Source: Atherinomorus stipes
Taxonomy: Eukaryota > Chordata > Actinopteri > Atheriniformes > Atherinidae
Assembly (NCBI GenBank): GCA_023101725.1
Contig: JALJCO010010517.1
Span: 310,001 to 374,000 of the forward strand
Reading direction: 5' to 3'
Length of the DNA: 64,000 nt
This document shows positions 1-12,398 of this stretch, in pieces. Within the stretch, counting starts at the first letter, position 1, and every line of letters starts with the position of its first letter. A program made the translations under genes and the position numbers. A model generated the notes under the pieces. That model worked only from the letters and a program-made list of their open reading frames with translations, did no database searches and was not told the origin of the DNA.

Positions 1-1543
1 CTTCTAGTGGTTGCAAGTCATCTTTTGTAGCGGATAGCGCCCCGGAGGCTTCTGGTGGGAATGCTTCGTTCACTACGTCTGGCTACACAAAAACTGACCA
101 CATCAGGTACATAAAAGGAAAAATGTGCTGCCTCTGAGCACGGGGCCTGTCCTCCCCAACCTCCAACCGGCCGAAGCACATGGCCGTCCTCTCTGAGTCT
201 GGAGCTCCTGATGAGTTTTCCCTGGGGAAATGGGAGTTTCCCTCTCAGCTGCCAGTCTACATGCTCCGGGATGGGGCAGTCTGATGCTTTCCTTAGCTAG
301 CCAGTTATAATGAGCTGGACTAATGTGGATTGTGACAAATCCATTTAACTGGATGATAATTGGGAAACAGTGAATTGAATTGAATGGGATTATAACTGAA
401 TATCAGCCGATCTGGATTTAGTGGGTAAGGATGCTGCAGAGGCTGGTGTCGTTAAAACTTTCAGTAAAACAGCCACTGTGCACTCAAAAAACAGTTTTGG
501 TCATAATACCTATTAACCATTAATTTAATTTCAGAAGTAAGTGAAATCAGCAAAATCAAAAGTGCATGAACTCATTTTTCATAGACATAAAGTAAATATA
601 TAGACCTTTTTCACCAAAACCGGAAGTACGTAATGGGTGAGAATCTATTCTTCCTGTGAGGGCCAGACTTCAGTCAAACATCAAAAATGGATCATGTTTC
701 CACTCTGGATTTTATATTTGAGCCCGTTTACTCGACTCTGCCTCAATCTTCAGAACCAGAAGTTTTGCCTGCATTGTTTCCATTGTGGTGGCAGATAGGT
801 AGGTAGGTAACTGTGGTTCTGTGAATTCCTGGATGACTGCAGTCAGCTGGCCTGCACGTCACCTGACTGACAATTGTCATTAGGACTCGACCTGCGAAGA
901 GCAAAAGGAGCTTTGTTTACAGAAGGAATGAAACAGAACTATCGTTCCATAACTCTGCGACTATGGGAGATGACGTCAGCCCGGTCGTCTTACTGTTATC
1001 AGCACAAGCACGTTATAAAACGACATTAGCGCAGAGAAAAATGACCATTTTATAACGTTAACTAACTTAAACGATAGCAACATGGCTGACCGCACCGGCC
1101 GCTTTTGACAAAAGATCGTAAAATAAAAATAAATATTATGCAAAAATGAGGTAACTAATCCATAACATGGGCCTAAACTAAGATAAAACAATGGTTTTCC
1201 GAATATTTATATCTCCATTAACAAAGAAAATGCTTAAGATTTGTAGCTCGCCTTCTTTGCTGCTGCATTCTGGGTAATCCTTACTCACAAGGGTGGTGTC
1301 GGAGAATCTCAATATTGAGGGCGATTCAGCCCTCAAACTTGCCCCTTAACTTAACTTTCTTAGAATCGGGACAGCACTTGCTCTTCGCGGGGGTGCGCAT
1401 TTTTGAGATTGAGGGTTAAGACAGGAACTGGAATTCAACCTAAATCTTCGGCTTATTTTCCTAATCCTTTGGTTCAACATGTAAATGGATATGGGTTGTG
1501 TAAAATGTGTTGAAAATCAGTTGAAGGTACGAGTCGCTAAAAT
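1..1543. other. Non-coding stretch, nothing recognised
   Basis: No coding region, RNA gene or clear repeat boundary can be supported here. The open frames are short and lack recognisable motifs. The segment around 1281-1420 contains complementary AT/GC-mixed words around GAGGG and CCCTC, which hint at an old inverted-repeat element, but no clean ends are visible. Confidence 0.5.
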
Positions 1544-1822
1544 ATCCCAGATAGCAGTGGACTCAGCGGCTGATCCAAGTCCACAGATCCGCATGACAGT
1601 CAGAGCGCTAACTGACCTCCGCCCAACACTCAGCGTGGGAAAGGCGGACTGTCAAACCACGGACCCGCGGAGGATACGGATCAAGTCCAATAAACAAGAG
1701 GTGCAGTTTTTTTCTCCCAGCGCCACCACGTGGGGTCTCACCGTCACCTGTATGGACCGCTGCAGATCCTCGGCGGATCAGCTGCCGCGGACCCGTGGTG
1801 CCATCCATTTGCTATCTGGGAT
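1544..1822. mobile_element. Short CpG-rich MITE with ATCCCAGATAGCA inverted ends
   Basis: The left end reads ATCCCAGATAGCA and the right end (1810-1822) is its exact reverse complement. Subterminal GGCTGATCC and GGATCAGCTG words are also inverted relative to each other. The body is CpG-rich compared with its AT-rich surroundings, so the 131-codon open frame across it is a composition effect. The 279-bp size and lack of coding content fit a non-autonomous DNA transposon. The superfamily is not resolved because no convincing target-site duplication is seen. Confidence 0.7.
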
Positions 1823-2084
1823 GTCTCCACCATTTAAAACAATATGTTTCACACATTTCGGAAAAATTCAGACATGCTGAATGTCTGAATTTGCTCGTAT
1901 TGCCTTTGTACATACAGATGAGGAAACAGTCAGTCCTTTATGTCACTTTCCCAAAACTCATTTTCTGTTTTAAGTCATCAGAGTCGTCTACTTCTTCATG
2001 CCAGTTGTGCACACGACAAAGGTTTTTGAAGTAATGCAATAACTTACTGTAAGTAATGTAAAGGAGCAGTCAGTGGCATGACTA

Positions 2085-3035
2085 GAGATGAACTGCTCCG
2101 GTTTTTTCCAATCCAATCTGATACCTCGGCTGAGCATATCGAACGATATCCGATACTGATCCAAAACTACTGTTGAATGAATGAACTGTATCTTGCCATG
2201 CAAGTGAAGGCATCAAGCTCGACATAAAGATTTAGCCTTGTTTTAAAAAAAAGGTAACAGAATAACACAGATATACATGCACTTAATTTGTTATATTAAG
2301 AAATAATAAAGTGCACATTTATTATGATATTAATAAAAACAGAAATGAGAGGAAAGGAATGCTGGATCAGCCACATTCATGTGGTTCATGTGGCTGTGGT
2401 AAATGGAACCATGAATTCTGCTTCTACCAAAAATCCTGAAGGAGAACGTCCGGCCATCTGTTGGTGACCTCAAGCTGAAGCACACTTGGGTTCTGCAGCA
2501 GAACAATGATCCAGAACACACCAGCAAGTCCACCTCTGAATGGCTTAAGAACAACAAAATGAAGACTTTGGAGTGGCCTAGTCAAAGTCCTGACCTGAAT
2601 CCCATTGAGATGCTGTGGCATGACCTTAAAAAGGCGGTTCATGCTGGAAAAGCCTCCAATATGGCTGAATTACAACAATTCTGCAAAGATGAGTGGAACA
2701 AAATTCCTCCACAGCAGAGGGGAGGGGGGGGGGGCGCAACGGTATGCACCCAGTGATTATACATTTACAATAAACTTTGCAGAACAGACGGTGGTGTTCG
2801 TGTATTTTAATGCCACGTGTGTAGTTTACACACTTTCTCACCACCTCCATCCGCTCTTTTTTAAAACTATTTGCTCAATGTTGCAATGTTGAACAAGAAG
2901 AAAGTTCTCACTTCTCGTGGATGATGGAACAGCCTTAAAACTCTCAGAGGTGAAAACAAACAGCATCAGTGGTACCTCAATATTCAAAGAAGTACTATAT
3001 AGAATATTCTGACTGGCAGATACCGAAGTATCGAC
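2085..3035. mobile_element. Degraded hAT-like repeat enclosing a Tc1 remnant
   Basis: Flanking the Tc1-like remnant are stretches rich in GATAC/TATCG words (about 2120-2165 and 2995-3045). These resemble the ends of common teleost hAT elements. The boundaries are not sharp and the assignment rests on family resemblance only. Confidence 0.3.
2430..2725 (+). pseudogene. Tc1-like transposase, C-terminal remnant
   Basis: The plus-strand translation gives the C-terminal part of a Tc1/mariner DD34E transposase. It runs from the region preceding LQQNNDPEHTS, through WPSQSPDLNPIEMLWHD, to a NKIPPQQ-like end. In active Tc1 enzymes the block reads QQDNDP and the first Asp is the second metal-binding residue. 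Here it is Asn (QQNNDP), so the copy is catalytically dead. The final Glu (NPIE) is kept. The N-terminal paired-like DNA-binding domain and the first catalytic Asp are missing. The remnant ends in a G-rich run at about 2720-2735. It is a fossil fragment with no intact partner next to it. Confidence 0.85.
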
Positions 3036-3039
3036 ACCA

Positions 3040-4710
3040 GAGTATGGATGCGGCAGGTCTTATCTGAACTCTGCTCCAGTTTCAGCCTCACCGCTGAACA
3101 GAATTGGTCAACGGCTGGTATCCGTTTTTCATCCTGTTTCTTCTCTGAGATCTCACCAGCCAGTAAAAGTCAGTCTGGTGCTGACTCGTCTTACGTCCTC
3201 CTCATAATGTCCTCTTGCATTTCTTTGCTGAACCAGCATGGGTATCCAGCTGCGGGAGTGTTGCCATGGTGCTGTATGGCTGTACAGCTAAAGTGGCTGG
3301 AAATATGAAGTGTGACGTCGGGAGGCAGCAGGACAAAAGACGCTCCAGGAATGTGCGTAATGAATGTCAGCGTGCCACAAAAATGAGCCAAGTGGAAACT
3401 TGTGTTGTTTCAACAGTCAGTCCCTCTGGCATGACTCAGCAGGATATCGCAGTTTCATTAAATCTGTTTGAAAATGATCTAAATATTGCTAAAATGTAGA
3501 ATCTCTTGATTAAAGATGCCCTAAGCATGAATGGTTTCCTCTTATATTAATTGAGATGGAGACACAGCCTTTAACTTACACTTCTCTCTTGCCATTGGCC
3601 AAGTCAGGAAAATAGGACTGACCGTTTAATCTTCTCCAACATGCCAGTGTTTGGTGGACTTGGATTTTGGATGAGACACATTTGTTTTGCCTTTTCAATT
3701 TGCCAGCAAAGTAACACACACGTGGCTGAAAGTAATTAAATAGCCTGAAAATAAGCCAAGCTAATCCCCACACACTTTGGAAGAGACTTCTTTGTCCTTC
3801 CTGCAGGAGACAATGCCAATAATTACAAGGAGCAGACTTCTGAAACTCACTGTGGACCTCATGACTGGCAAGTGACTTTCCAACTTTTGTTGGACAGCAT
3901 TTTAATGCTGCTGATGGGGTGAAAGAATCCCCACACACTTCTCACAACAACGTAGAGAGCAAGAAAAGATCAAATAATGTTTGATGATAAATGAAACTTG
4001 AAGGTCGGTCACAGTCTTCCTCTGAAGCTGATGCCTTTGTGTCAGTGGTGAACATGCTGGTTCTCTGGTCTGTGACAGTTGAAAATGAGACCCAAGAGCA
4101 TCACCAACATTCAATCAAGGCTGTCCTCGTATAAACGCTGCTCCGCTCTAATGATGCGGTTCATCCGTAGCCGTGGAACCACGATGTCAAGTTCTTCTCC
4201 GTCCCTAAACCACCCCACCAGCTTATAACTGGCAGGTCACCAACTTCTCCTGCTGGCTTCATCAATCAAACACCAGTTCCAGTGTGGTCCACTCAGTCCC
4301 GTCCTCTGCTGTAATGATTCCCTGCCTTCTCCAGACCCAGGAGACAAAACTGTGTTCAGAAAAACAATAATGTGATTCTTTCTGGAAACGATGAATGCTG
4401 TGTCCTGGCTAACGCGGAGAGGGAGCGTCCAACCCGACCTCACAGAAGTACCTCAAATAAGGAATCAGTGATGCCGTTATCTCGGACATCAGGCCAAAGT
4501 TAAATCCAGGTGGGGCTCGTTTGTGGTGTCTGCACAACTTTTCTGGTTCCAGAACAACAAAATAGAAGCACAAGCTTTATATTCGTATGCAGAAAAAAAT
4601 CTTATTAAAGGAGAATTTCTTTTTCTTCAACCTGGATGTGACGGCCCTGATGGCCTTGGTGTTAATATTCTTATTTTTGTCTTCAGGTCTGGTGACGTCC
4701 AGGTGGAGCT
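3040..4710. other. Non-coding stretch, nothing recognised
   Basis: Mixed-composition DNA with open frames up to 120 codons, none with a recognisable domain, start context or splice structure. No repeat ends were identified. Confidence 0.4.
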
Positions 4711-4713
4711 TTG

Positions 4714-5158
4714 ACCCGATATTTTATTGGCGATATTTTATCGTGTGCATATATCCTCAAAGAGATTCCCCACAATAACAATTTGTCATTCCACGATAAA
4801 AACGATAAATTCAATTTATCAGGTTGTGTTTGCAGTTGCACTACTTTGTTTTTTTTTATAAGCCAATTTAGTTTTGCCATTTGCATCGTTTGAATAAATG
4901 TGGAATTTGGTCCCTCATATTTCAGACTTGTTTGTTTGGTGTCACTACAGTTTTGCAATACAGGTGTACTACTTGAACTTAATTGATATAGTTTAGTGGC
5001 TTCTAGTATTTTGTAGGGCTTTCAAGACAGAATTTAGTGACAGATTTATTATACAAAACATTATGCTGATAGTTTTTATCGTCACTTATGGTTGCCGTGA
5101 TAAATACTGTAAGAGAAATTATTGTCATACATTTTTTAGTCCTTATCGCCCATCCCTA
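4714..5158 (-). mobile_element. hAT-like element end (terminal CATCCCTA)
   Basis: The right edge TTATCGCCCATCCCTA is the reverse complement of TAGGGATGGGCGATAA, a typical teleost hAT terminus. Upstream at 4714-4810 lie further GCGATATTTTATCG-type words characteristic of the subterminal region of these repeats. The opposite terminus was not found, so this is a partial, non-coding copy. Confidence 0.55.
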
Positions 5159-5769
5159 GTATATGCCATCGCGCCCGGCTTGCTGCTGGGAGCAGGAGCA
5201 GGTAGGCATCAGTACGCACACACACGTGCAAAGATGGAGCGCTGCTTCGGGCTGCAGGAAGGCAGGCGGTTATGTGTCGGACCAGCGGGATGAAACGCTG
5301 CTTTAGATTCAGAGAAAGTCTGAAACACAATCCTGTCCTTTGCACAGCATCACTCTGACAGCTGATGGAGAGTTTGGATGCTTCAGAGGAGCAGATGCAC
5401 CCGGAGCCGCTCTGCAGCCCCCACTGGGCTATACTGACGAGACCGGAGCTGATCCGTCATTTCTAATAAGTAATCTGTACCTTTAAGTTGTGTAAGTACT
5501 TAATCAGAAGACTGTCTCTTAGCTTTGCTAATGGAAGTCATCTTTTGTTCTGTCCCAGTCTGGGTCAGGCTCGGATCTGACCGCCGGCCACCTGTCAGTG
5601 CGCAGTGGTGGGACTCATGACAGGTGGGGGCTTTTGGTGGAGAGTTTCATATTGGACCACTTTTTCTTGGCCCATTGGATAAAGAATTGTGACGCTGCCA
5701 TCGGATGTGGGCTATTATTAAATTTCATAACTGATAAAACAAATAAACCATATCAGCCAGGCCCAGATT

Positions 5770-6245
5770 GAGACTTTTATTAATATCTCAGCCGGTCGTT
5801 CAACACCGGGGGGGCTGACGGATCTTCTTCCGTGGAACGTTTTTGTGCACGTCTCTGACTTCGGTTTTTTAAGCTGCCAAACACCTCTTTAATCTTTCTC
5901 ACCTCACAAATGAGGAATTCTGTCTTGATCCCCCCAAAAGTTTCTTTTCTGGCAGAATCTCTCCTCTCCACGGTTCAACCTCGCTGGGCAAAGCCTCATA
6001 ATCATGCATGTTTAAGGGCGTAACCGTGGGCGTGACATTTAAATGACGATGGACTTCAGCTGTGGTATTTATCAAGACTCTTTAGTTCGTAGGACGAGAT
6101 TGGACCGATACGAACGTTTTAATGAATCACACGTGGGTCCAATCGCACGATCCTTGTTACGATCAGATGTGCGCTCAATTCTACGCTCGTTTGATAAATG
6201 AGGGTCAATGTGGTTCCATGATGGTTCAATTGAAGTTTTTTTTTT
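5770..6245 (-). mobile_element. Harbinger/PIF-like fragment with SANT-like frame
   Basis: The minus strand starts near 6212 with CCCTCATTTATCAAACG, a teleost Harbinger-like terminal signature. An AT-rich leader follows, then an ATG frame at 5780-5971 (annotated separately). The other terminus and the DDE nuclease frame are absent. Confidence 0.45.
5780..5971 (-). pseudogene. SANT/Myb-like accessory protein fragment of a Harbinger-type element
   Basis: This is a 63-residue open frame starting at an ATG about 240 bases inside the presumed transposon terminus. It contains FLICEVRKIKEVFGSL followed by a basic Arg/Lys-rich stretch. The pattern of a hydrophobic EV helix, a KxxxFGSL turn and a basic tail resembles the SANT/Myb-like second protein of Harbinger/PIF transposons, which helps the nuclease bind DNA. 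The frame is much shorter than a full SANT protein and ends within a Glu/Asp/Pro stretch, so it is probably truncated. Function is inferred from resemblance only. It could be a chance frame. Confidence 0.35.
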
Positions 6246-6249
6246 TTTT

Positions 6250-7850
6250 TTAGGACCTTGGACAACCAAAGAGACCAGGTAATTTTTGCGGGTTTATTTT
6301 AGTCTTAAAATCCATTTGGAGTAACATGATTTGTCATCCTCCAGTCGTGCTATAACACGCTCTGCTACAGCATTATCATCTGCCCCTCTGTCTTCCATGT
6401 CTTTTGTCACTCCGTCTATTTTCCCTCTGCTGCATCTTTACTCACTTTGTTTTTCTTTTCTTGGCGGCGGCTGACTTGAATACTGATAGAGCTCACTCTG
6501 GATCTGATTAAGTCCCCGCTCTGCAGAATCAGACAGGAGACGTAAATATCTGGGGCATCTCAGTAAGAGAGACGAGTCGCTTAAAAAAGACCGAGTGTAG
6601 ATCAGGTTTCTACCCCTGATGAAAATCACTGCGACTTGACCATTCACAGAGTGACTCAGCCATAAAGAGAGCAGCCATTATGTCATTAGAACAAATTTAA
6701 TCTTGCACTACTTGTGTCTTCATTGTTATTCAGCCATTTAGCGAGGATGTGCATGGAGATGATTCACAGCTGTCCATTGTCATCATTTCTATTGCACATC
6801 AGACACCAGTGCTGAGCTTTTGAATTGCAACAGTGAGTTCTTTATGGAGTCGATGGTTTTAATTTCCTTAAAAAAAAAAAAAAAAGAAGTTAGATTCCCA
6901 AAGCTGTTGGATAGTTGCTAAAAGCTGTATACAGGATTGATAGTCTAAGTTAGTGGTTAAAAAAATGTCAAAATAACAAAAGGCAATACTAAAAACCTTA
7001 TATACATACATACATACACGCATGCATACATGAAAAGGCTTCAGTCATGTCAAAGAATTGTATGTATTTAGTAGTGTAACAGTATTCATATAGACTCATC
7101 CAGCTAAACCCTACGAGTCAACCATCCGCCATTACTCAGGGAACATATCTGTACATGTGTAATGAGAACAGATGAGAATCGGAGTATTTTCTTCTCAACA
7201 TGGAGGAAATCTGGAAGGACGTCACATTCCTGGTTGTTGGAACATCAGAGGAAAACTTTAATGTGGTAATAAGTGAAGAAGAAGATCACAGACATTTATT
7301 TCATGAAGATTTCTGCTGTCTGTCACAAAAGTGGACGGTGCTGCTCCGTCCACTGATGTCAGTGTGTTCGTATCGGGGAGGAATATCGGACACACAGAGC
7401 AGAGGAGGAATAACTTGCTGCCACGGTGGAGAAAACACTGGATTTAGTTACCACCAAAAAAAAACCCCCGGTAAATTATGGTGAACACTCATTAATCTGA
7501 CACTTTATTTCACGTATCTATGCTCCCAAAAATGACGCACCGCATAACGTTATCATGCTAGCTAATGCTAACAGAGACAGCTCTGGTGTTGCTGAGAGTT
7601 AATGACTAATCTGGGAGATATTGTGAAATATCAGGTCATTTGCTCTGATCAGGGCAACGTTAGGACCAGAAAATAAAACCAGATCAGGATCAAAACCAGA
7701 TCAAGGAAGACGGTGTCCTGCAGCCTTTAGTTTCATCTGCAGGACATGTGAAGCTACGTGGTCTGTACAGTCCTGAAACAATACCAAAAGTCAAATATGA
7801 GATAAAATAGAAAAGTAACCACCTTTAGGAAAGTTTTAAATGTATTTTAA
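6250..7850. other. Non-coding stretch with poly-T, poly-A and short CATA runs
   Basis: Contains a T-run at 6237-6252, an A-run near 6871-6885 and an imperfect ACAT microsatellite near 7003-7030. No gene was recognised. An ATG-led 94-codon frame at 7200-7484 has no domain resemblance. Confidence 0.45.
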
Positions 7851-8002
7851 GAGTTTTTTTTTTCCTTTCCTTTTTTTTTTTTTACAGACTTTAATAAGTA
7901 TTAATGAGACTAGTGAAAGAGACAGAGATTTAAAAGGGGGGAAAAAGGAGAGGGTTGTTTTATAAGATGAACAATTCAAGCAGGAGAGGGGGAGGGGATG
8001 GC

Positions 8003-8024
8003 GGGGGGGGGGGGGGGGGGGGGG
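8003..8024. repeat. Poly-G run, 22 bases
   Basis: An uninterrupted run of 22 G, preceded by G/A-rich DNA. Its length is likely uncertain in sequencing, and it can form quadruplexes. Confidence 0.9.
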
Positions 8025-8386
8025 CCCTAATTACAGAGAGATAACAACCCTTACAGCGGCCTGCAATATTCGGTCCGTTTTTGCCGTGATCGATACAAAT
8101 GTGTTGTAGGATCTCATGCCTTTTTCTCCCGTTGTTGTGAAACCCTCTAACAGCAGAAATAATCGTAGTCGTAGATAAAGAACTGTTTCATATCAGTGAC
8201 ACGCTGGTGGAAATCGCTATGAATCGCTATGGATGCGAGTACAACCGCATATGTCAACACAAGCGGAAGTCAAATGGCGCCGCCCTTGCAAGTCCCCAAA
8301 ATAAGGTGAATATGCATGAAAATTTATTTTTTGTATAAAAAATATCAAACTTTGACACCAGAGTATCTAACAAAAGGATGGTTTAT

Positions 8387-8884
8387 TTAAAAGTAGAGTC
8401 TGAAGTCCCCCCCACCGTTACCGTTTGCAAACAACAGTATTCAAACTGAGCGCCCCTCCCTCTCAGGCTAATGGCCGCCTCGTTCTTCAAACTATTCAGT
8501 TTCAAGCCTCATTCAGAGCTCAGAAGCGGTTAAAAGCCAAACTAATATTAACCCTGGTTTTCCAAAGTGCATTATCTAAAGCTCTTACCTTTTCTTCGGT
8601 GCATTTTTTTTTTCTTTCTTTTATTTTTCCTTCGAGAGTTGGAGTGACTGGCGTCTGCTCTCAGCTCTGTCATTGGCTGGTGATATAAACAGAAATCTCC
8701 ACCCAGAAACGTCCCGACCAGACCAAAACAATACGAAAGAGCGAATTACAGGCAGGGGGAGAGAGTTGCATTCAAGTGCACCACGGCACGTGAGTAGAGG
8801 CCCAAAGGCGCGGTTTGAGACTGATTTCACCTGATCAAGTTTAACGTTTATTTTCACGGGGGGAACTTCTGACTATACCTTTAA
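8387..8884. mobile_element. TTAA-flanked MITE (AAGTAGAGTCTGAAGT / ACTTCTGACTATACC ends)
   Basis: TTAA occurs at 8387-8390 and 8881-8884. The left end TTAAAAGTAGAGTCTGAAG and the reverse complement of the right end (TTAAAGGTATAGTCAGAAG) match at most positions, each followed by a C-run. TTAA duplication with short matched ends and no coding frame fits a non-autonomous piggyBac- or Kolobok-type element of about 490 bp. Confidence 0.75.
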
Positions 8885-9424
8885 GCAAGTTGGTTTTATT
8901 TATCTAGAAGGTAACATAATGAAATGCTTTAAGCTAAGATCAAAAAGTCCCCCTGAAAAGTGTGAAATGTTCCGTCATCCTGAATAGTCTTGACTTGTGA
9001 ATATGTTACATCCATCTTTAAATAGCCATATGGAGGAATAGAATTAGAATCAAATCAAATAGAAGATAGATAACTCTGTTGCTGTTTAACAGAATTATTC
9101 AGGTGTTAACTAACTACCAGCAACCCAATCACTTTGTTTGGTACCATTCAAGTCTGAAATTATGTCATCCTCAGAGCCCTTCAGATGTTCAGGGTTAAAT
9201 TGTCAGCTTGGTTCAGGGAGGATTTAGCCAATGAAGATGAAGCTATCTTCATCTCCATCCAACTTCAGATTCAGCTGATGCTGCGTTTACTGTCCCTCAG
9301 AAGTGAACATCCAAAACGGTTTTTCTTTTGTTATCAGGAGAAAAGTCTCATCAGCAGCCAGGAGATTTCACCAGCTGTACAGAAATGAGTGAGTGATGCT
9401 CGACTCGTGGTTTGTTTGATGTTC

Positions 9425-9795
9425 TATATCCCATTAAGGACATTTGGGCTGTCATTCAGGTTTTTCCAGTTTAAAACCTGATCTGACTCCCTGATGAATG
9501 CTGTATCAGTACGATTTAGCTGAACTGGTCTGCATTCCTGAACATGGGAGAGTTCAGGTCGGGGTTTTTGAATAAATGGATCTAAAAAAAATACAAAACT
9601 TCCGCAGCAACACTGAAGGAGGCAACCACAATGTTGTCATTACCCATCAGTTTGTTTATCTTCTAAATGCTGTCCTCTTGTCTGATAAACATAGTTAACT
9701 GTCCATCCATTTCCTTTGGACTTTCATTCAATTTTTATTCCGATCTAAAACCTGATCCCATGACCTGATGAATGCTGCATCAGTACAATTTTTTT
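9425..9795. repeat. Diverged local duplication
   Basis: The stretch at 9455-9518 (TTTAAAACCTGATCTG... CTGATGAATGCTG...CAGTAC) recurs at 9724-9791 in the same orientation with scattered differences. The copies lie about 270 bases apart. It may be an old tandem duplication or two relics of one repeat. Confidence 0.55.
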
Positions 9796-9799
9796 TTTA

Positions 9800-11125
9800 A
9801 ATGTACGATGATATTTAAAAAGAATTTCATGAGTCAAATGAAATTGTAAAGAAAATGCAGGAATAGACAGGAGTTAAAGCCTAAAGCTCATACAGTGACC
9901 TGCACCGTTACTGTTGTGTTAATTTAGGCTTCCTGCGGTGCGGTGTTTAACCAGTCTGACCAGTTCACCGTGCAACTCACAAGAACAGGAATCAGTCACC
10001 TGCCCACGGCTGAACTCCAGACTGGGCAAATATACTAGCTGAGGATTAAAGTGAGTTTTCCTCTCCACCGTCTCCTCGTACACGCTCGGGAAGAGTTACT
10101 GAACCAAAGGGAAGATTTAAGGATATGTTTGGCTCCTTAACGAGACAACTTTAATTAAACTGACACTATAAACGGGAATCATTCATCAGACTCATCTGGA
10201 TTAGGATGAATTTGATGTGGCTGGAACATAATTGAAAACATGAACTTAAATCGTATTTGATTAGACGATATCTTTGAAGTGCTTTGAGATGATGTTTGTT
10301 GAGTACAAGCTCCATGTTGATAAACTAGTGTTTCTGTTCCTGCTCCTTTAACAGCGCTGAGGATGCTGGCTCACTGAAAGAGGAAGGATGAACTGCAGAT
10401 GTCAGCGTTTCTATTGAATCATGAAGACCACTCTGTACAACAGCATGTACGAGTGCACCGTTTCTCAAATGGGGCATTCTAGAGGGTATGAGAAATATTT
10501 TAACATCTTTATATGTTTGTTTTTTTTTTTTTTTAATGTGTCGAGTTATAAACTGAATTCAAACTTAGTTTCACACTGTTTCATTATCCATACCAAAAAC
10601 TGTCTCCCACATTCCAACATGGTTTGACCCAACCTGTTAGGAACAGTGTAGTTGCAGAAATGGATACAGAGAAGGGATTTTTAACGGAAATTTTAGCTTT
10701 TAAGTTCACCAAGATCCTGATCTCAATCCACTAGTGACATCCGCAGAAAAAAATAGGAAAAAAAAAGGAACTCATGATAATTTTCATGTTTTTCCACATA
10801 GGCTTATAAATGACTGTTAAAACTTCCCCGGTCAAAGTTTATGCTTGTAAATGATCACAAACGTCACACATAAGAAAGTTAAACGCAGACAATTCAGCCC
10901 GATGATCACTTCTTGCTGCAAAAAGGCCTTTACATTTGCTCTTGGAGCAGCATGTACTGTAGTTGTCACAAGCCTAGACCGTCCCCGTCTGGTTGTAGAC
11001 GGTAATGTTTACTCTTTCCAAATATAATATGTTGTTAGCGATAGATGTAGAATAGTTAAAATTTGCTATCAACACCAGTTAACTCGAGACACTCGTGTGG
11101 TTACTTCCATGTATAAAGACATGCA
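9800..11125. other. Non-coding stretch, nothing clearly recognised
   Basis: A short piece near 10268-10310 (TTTGAAGTGCTTTGAGATGA) resembles the 3' region of L2-like LINEs. No gene was recognised. Confidence 0.4.
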
Positions 11126-11129
11126 TGTT

Positions 11130-11327
11130 AGGTTAATTGGTCACTCTAAATTGTCCCTAGGAATGAATGTGAGTGTGAATGGTTTTCTGTCCCTCTGTGT
11201 TGGCCCTGTGACAGACTAGAGACCTGTCCAAGTGTACCCGCCTCTCACCTGATAATACTGTAGCTGGGATAGCCTCCAGCAACCCCCGCGACCCTGAACT
11301 GGAAAAGTGGTACAGAAAATGAATGAA

Positions 11328-11331
<4 letters not shown>
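11130..11331 (+). mobile_element. Non-LTR retrotransposon 3' tail (RTE-like)
   Basis: Contains GGTTAATTGGTCACTC, then GACCTGTCCAAGTGTACCC, CTCCAGCAACCCCCGCGACC and a GAATGAATGA tail. This is the standard 3' end of a very common teleost non-LTR family, 5'-truncated as usual. A second copy lies at 51201-51329. The LINE clade is assigned from memory of the family and is tentative. Confidence 0.75.

Positions 11332-11384
<53 letters not shown>
11331..11384. repeat. (TA)27 microsatellite
   Basis: A perfect TA array directly following the non-LTR tail. It accounts for the Ile-Tyr repeat frame on the minus strand. Confidence 0.95.
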
Positions 11385-11387
<3 letters not shown>

Positions 11388-11389
11388 GT

Positions 11390-11655
11390 AAGCCGGAGGC
11401 GTCAATCTGAACCTCCTTTTATGGAGCTCATTGCTGATTCATGGGCGGAGATTTATGCAAACAACTGATTACCGGGAGCGTGCTGTCAATTTACGATCGT
11501 TTGGTATTCATGATCTACACACGTATTTACGATCAAATTGTGTTTCCCGAACACAATTTCACATGTTCCTGAATCCGGAGTAAGTTTTTAGTGGAGTAGG
11601 CCTTTACGAGTAAATCTGTTGGTAAATTTACTAACGTTTCATGAATGAGACCTGA
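11390..11655 (-). mobile_element. Harbinger-like terminal fragment
   Basis: The right edge reads TTCATGAATGAGACC. On the minus strand this is GGTCTCATTCATGAA, a Harbinger-type terminal pattern like that at 6212. The interior has TTTACGATCGTTTGG-type words. The partner end was not found. Confidence 0.4.
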
Positions 11656-12331
11656 GGTGCACACTGACACAGTGGCAGCAGCTTGTCCTGCCAGGTGACT
11701 GTGGTCCTGTCCAGCCGCTACAATCCAAGTTAACATGTGATGTTGGCAAAAAGGGAAAATAAAAAGACACAATTAATGCAGCTTAGCTTCTCATAAAAGG
11801 ATCTAGAAGCAGGACAAAGAAATGAGACTCGCAAGTGACACGACTGGTGCTGCGGGTAACTGCAGCCACCAGCCAAGCCGTCACAGGAGCACCAACTGAT
11901 GCTGTAACATTGTTCACGACCCTGATAAAGTCTTTTTCTTTGTAGTGCCACTTTTGCCCCTTTTCCACCATCACTTTTCTGCTCACCTCGCCTCGCCTCG
12001 CCTCGCCTCGCCTCGGTTATTGGGCTTTTCTACTGGGGGTTTTCCGAGCTGAGGTGATACATTTTCTGTACCTGCTCTGGCGAGGTTCTGAGTGAGCTGA
12101 AGTGAGCTATGTCTGACGTCATCTCACTGCATGCCACCTATTGGCCAAGTGGTCAGCCAATCAGATGTTAGGGTCAGAGAGTGACATCATTAAATTAGCA
12201 ACAGTTCACACTCGCAACTCGTGAATTGTTAGCCAGCTGCCTGTAAAAACAGCAACAGAGGAAGAAAACGAGGATGGTAAGATGGGAGGGAGGAATCATA
12301 TTATCACTGACGCTGCCTGAGGGAGAACATA

Positions 12332-12398
12332 TGTGGTGTAATTGGTAGCAAGCTTGCCTCATATTCCAAAGGTCCTGTGTTCAAGTCCCTTTTCAGTC
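12332..12398 (+). repeat. tRNA-like sequence in left arm of foldback
   Basis: Contains TGGTGTAATTGGTAGCA, resembling box A and the D-arm, and, 28 bases later, GTGTTCAAGTCCC, resembling box B and the T-arm (consensus GGTTCAANTCC). The acceptor stem does not fold convincingly, so it is tRNA-derived or tRNA-like and not a functional tRNA. An inverted, diverged copy lies at 12672-12750. Confidence 0.5.

Noticed and set aside
1485..1880. 131-codon frame
   Set aside because: Spans a CpG-rich MITE with matched ends. Composition explains the lack of stops.
12332..12398. Functional tRNA gene
   Set aside because: Box A/B-like words are present, but no closed acceptor stem, and an inverted partner shows it is part of a foldback repeat.
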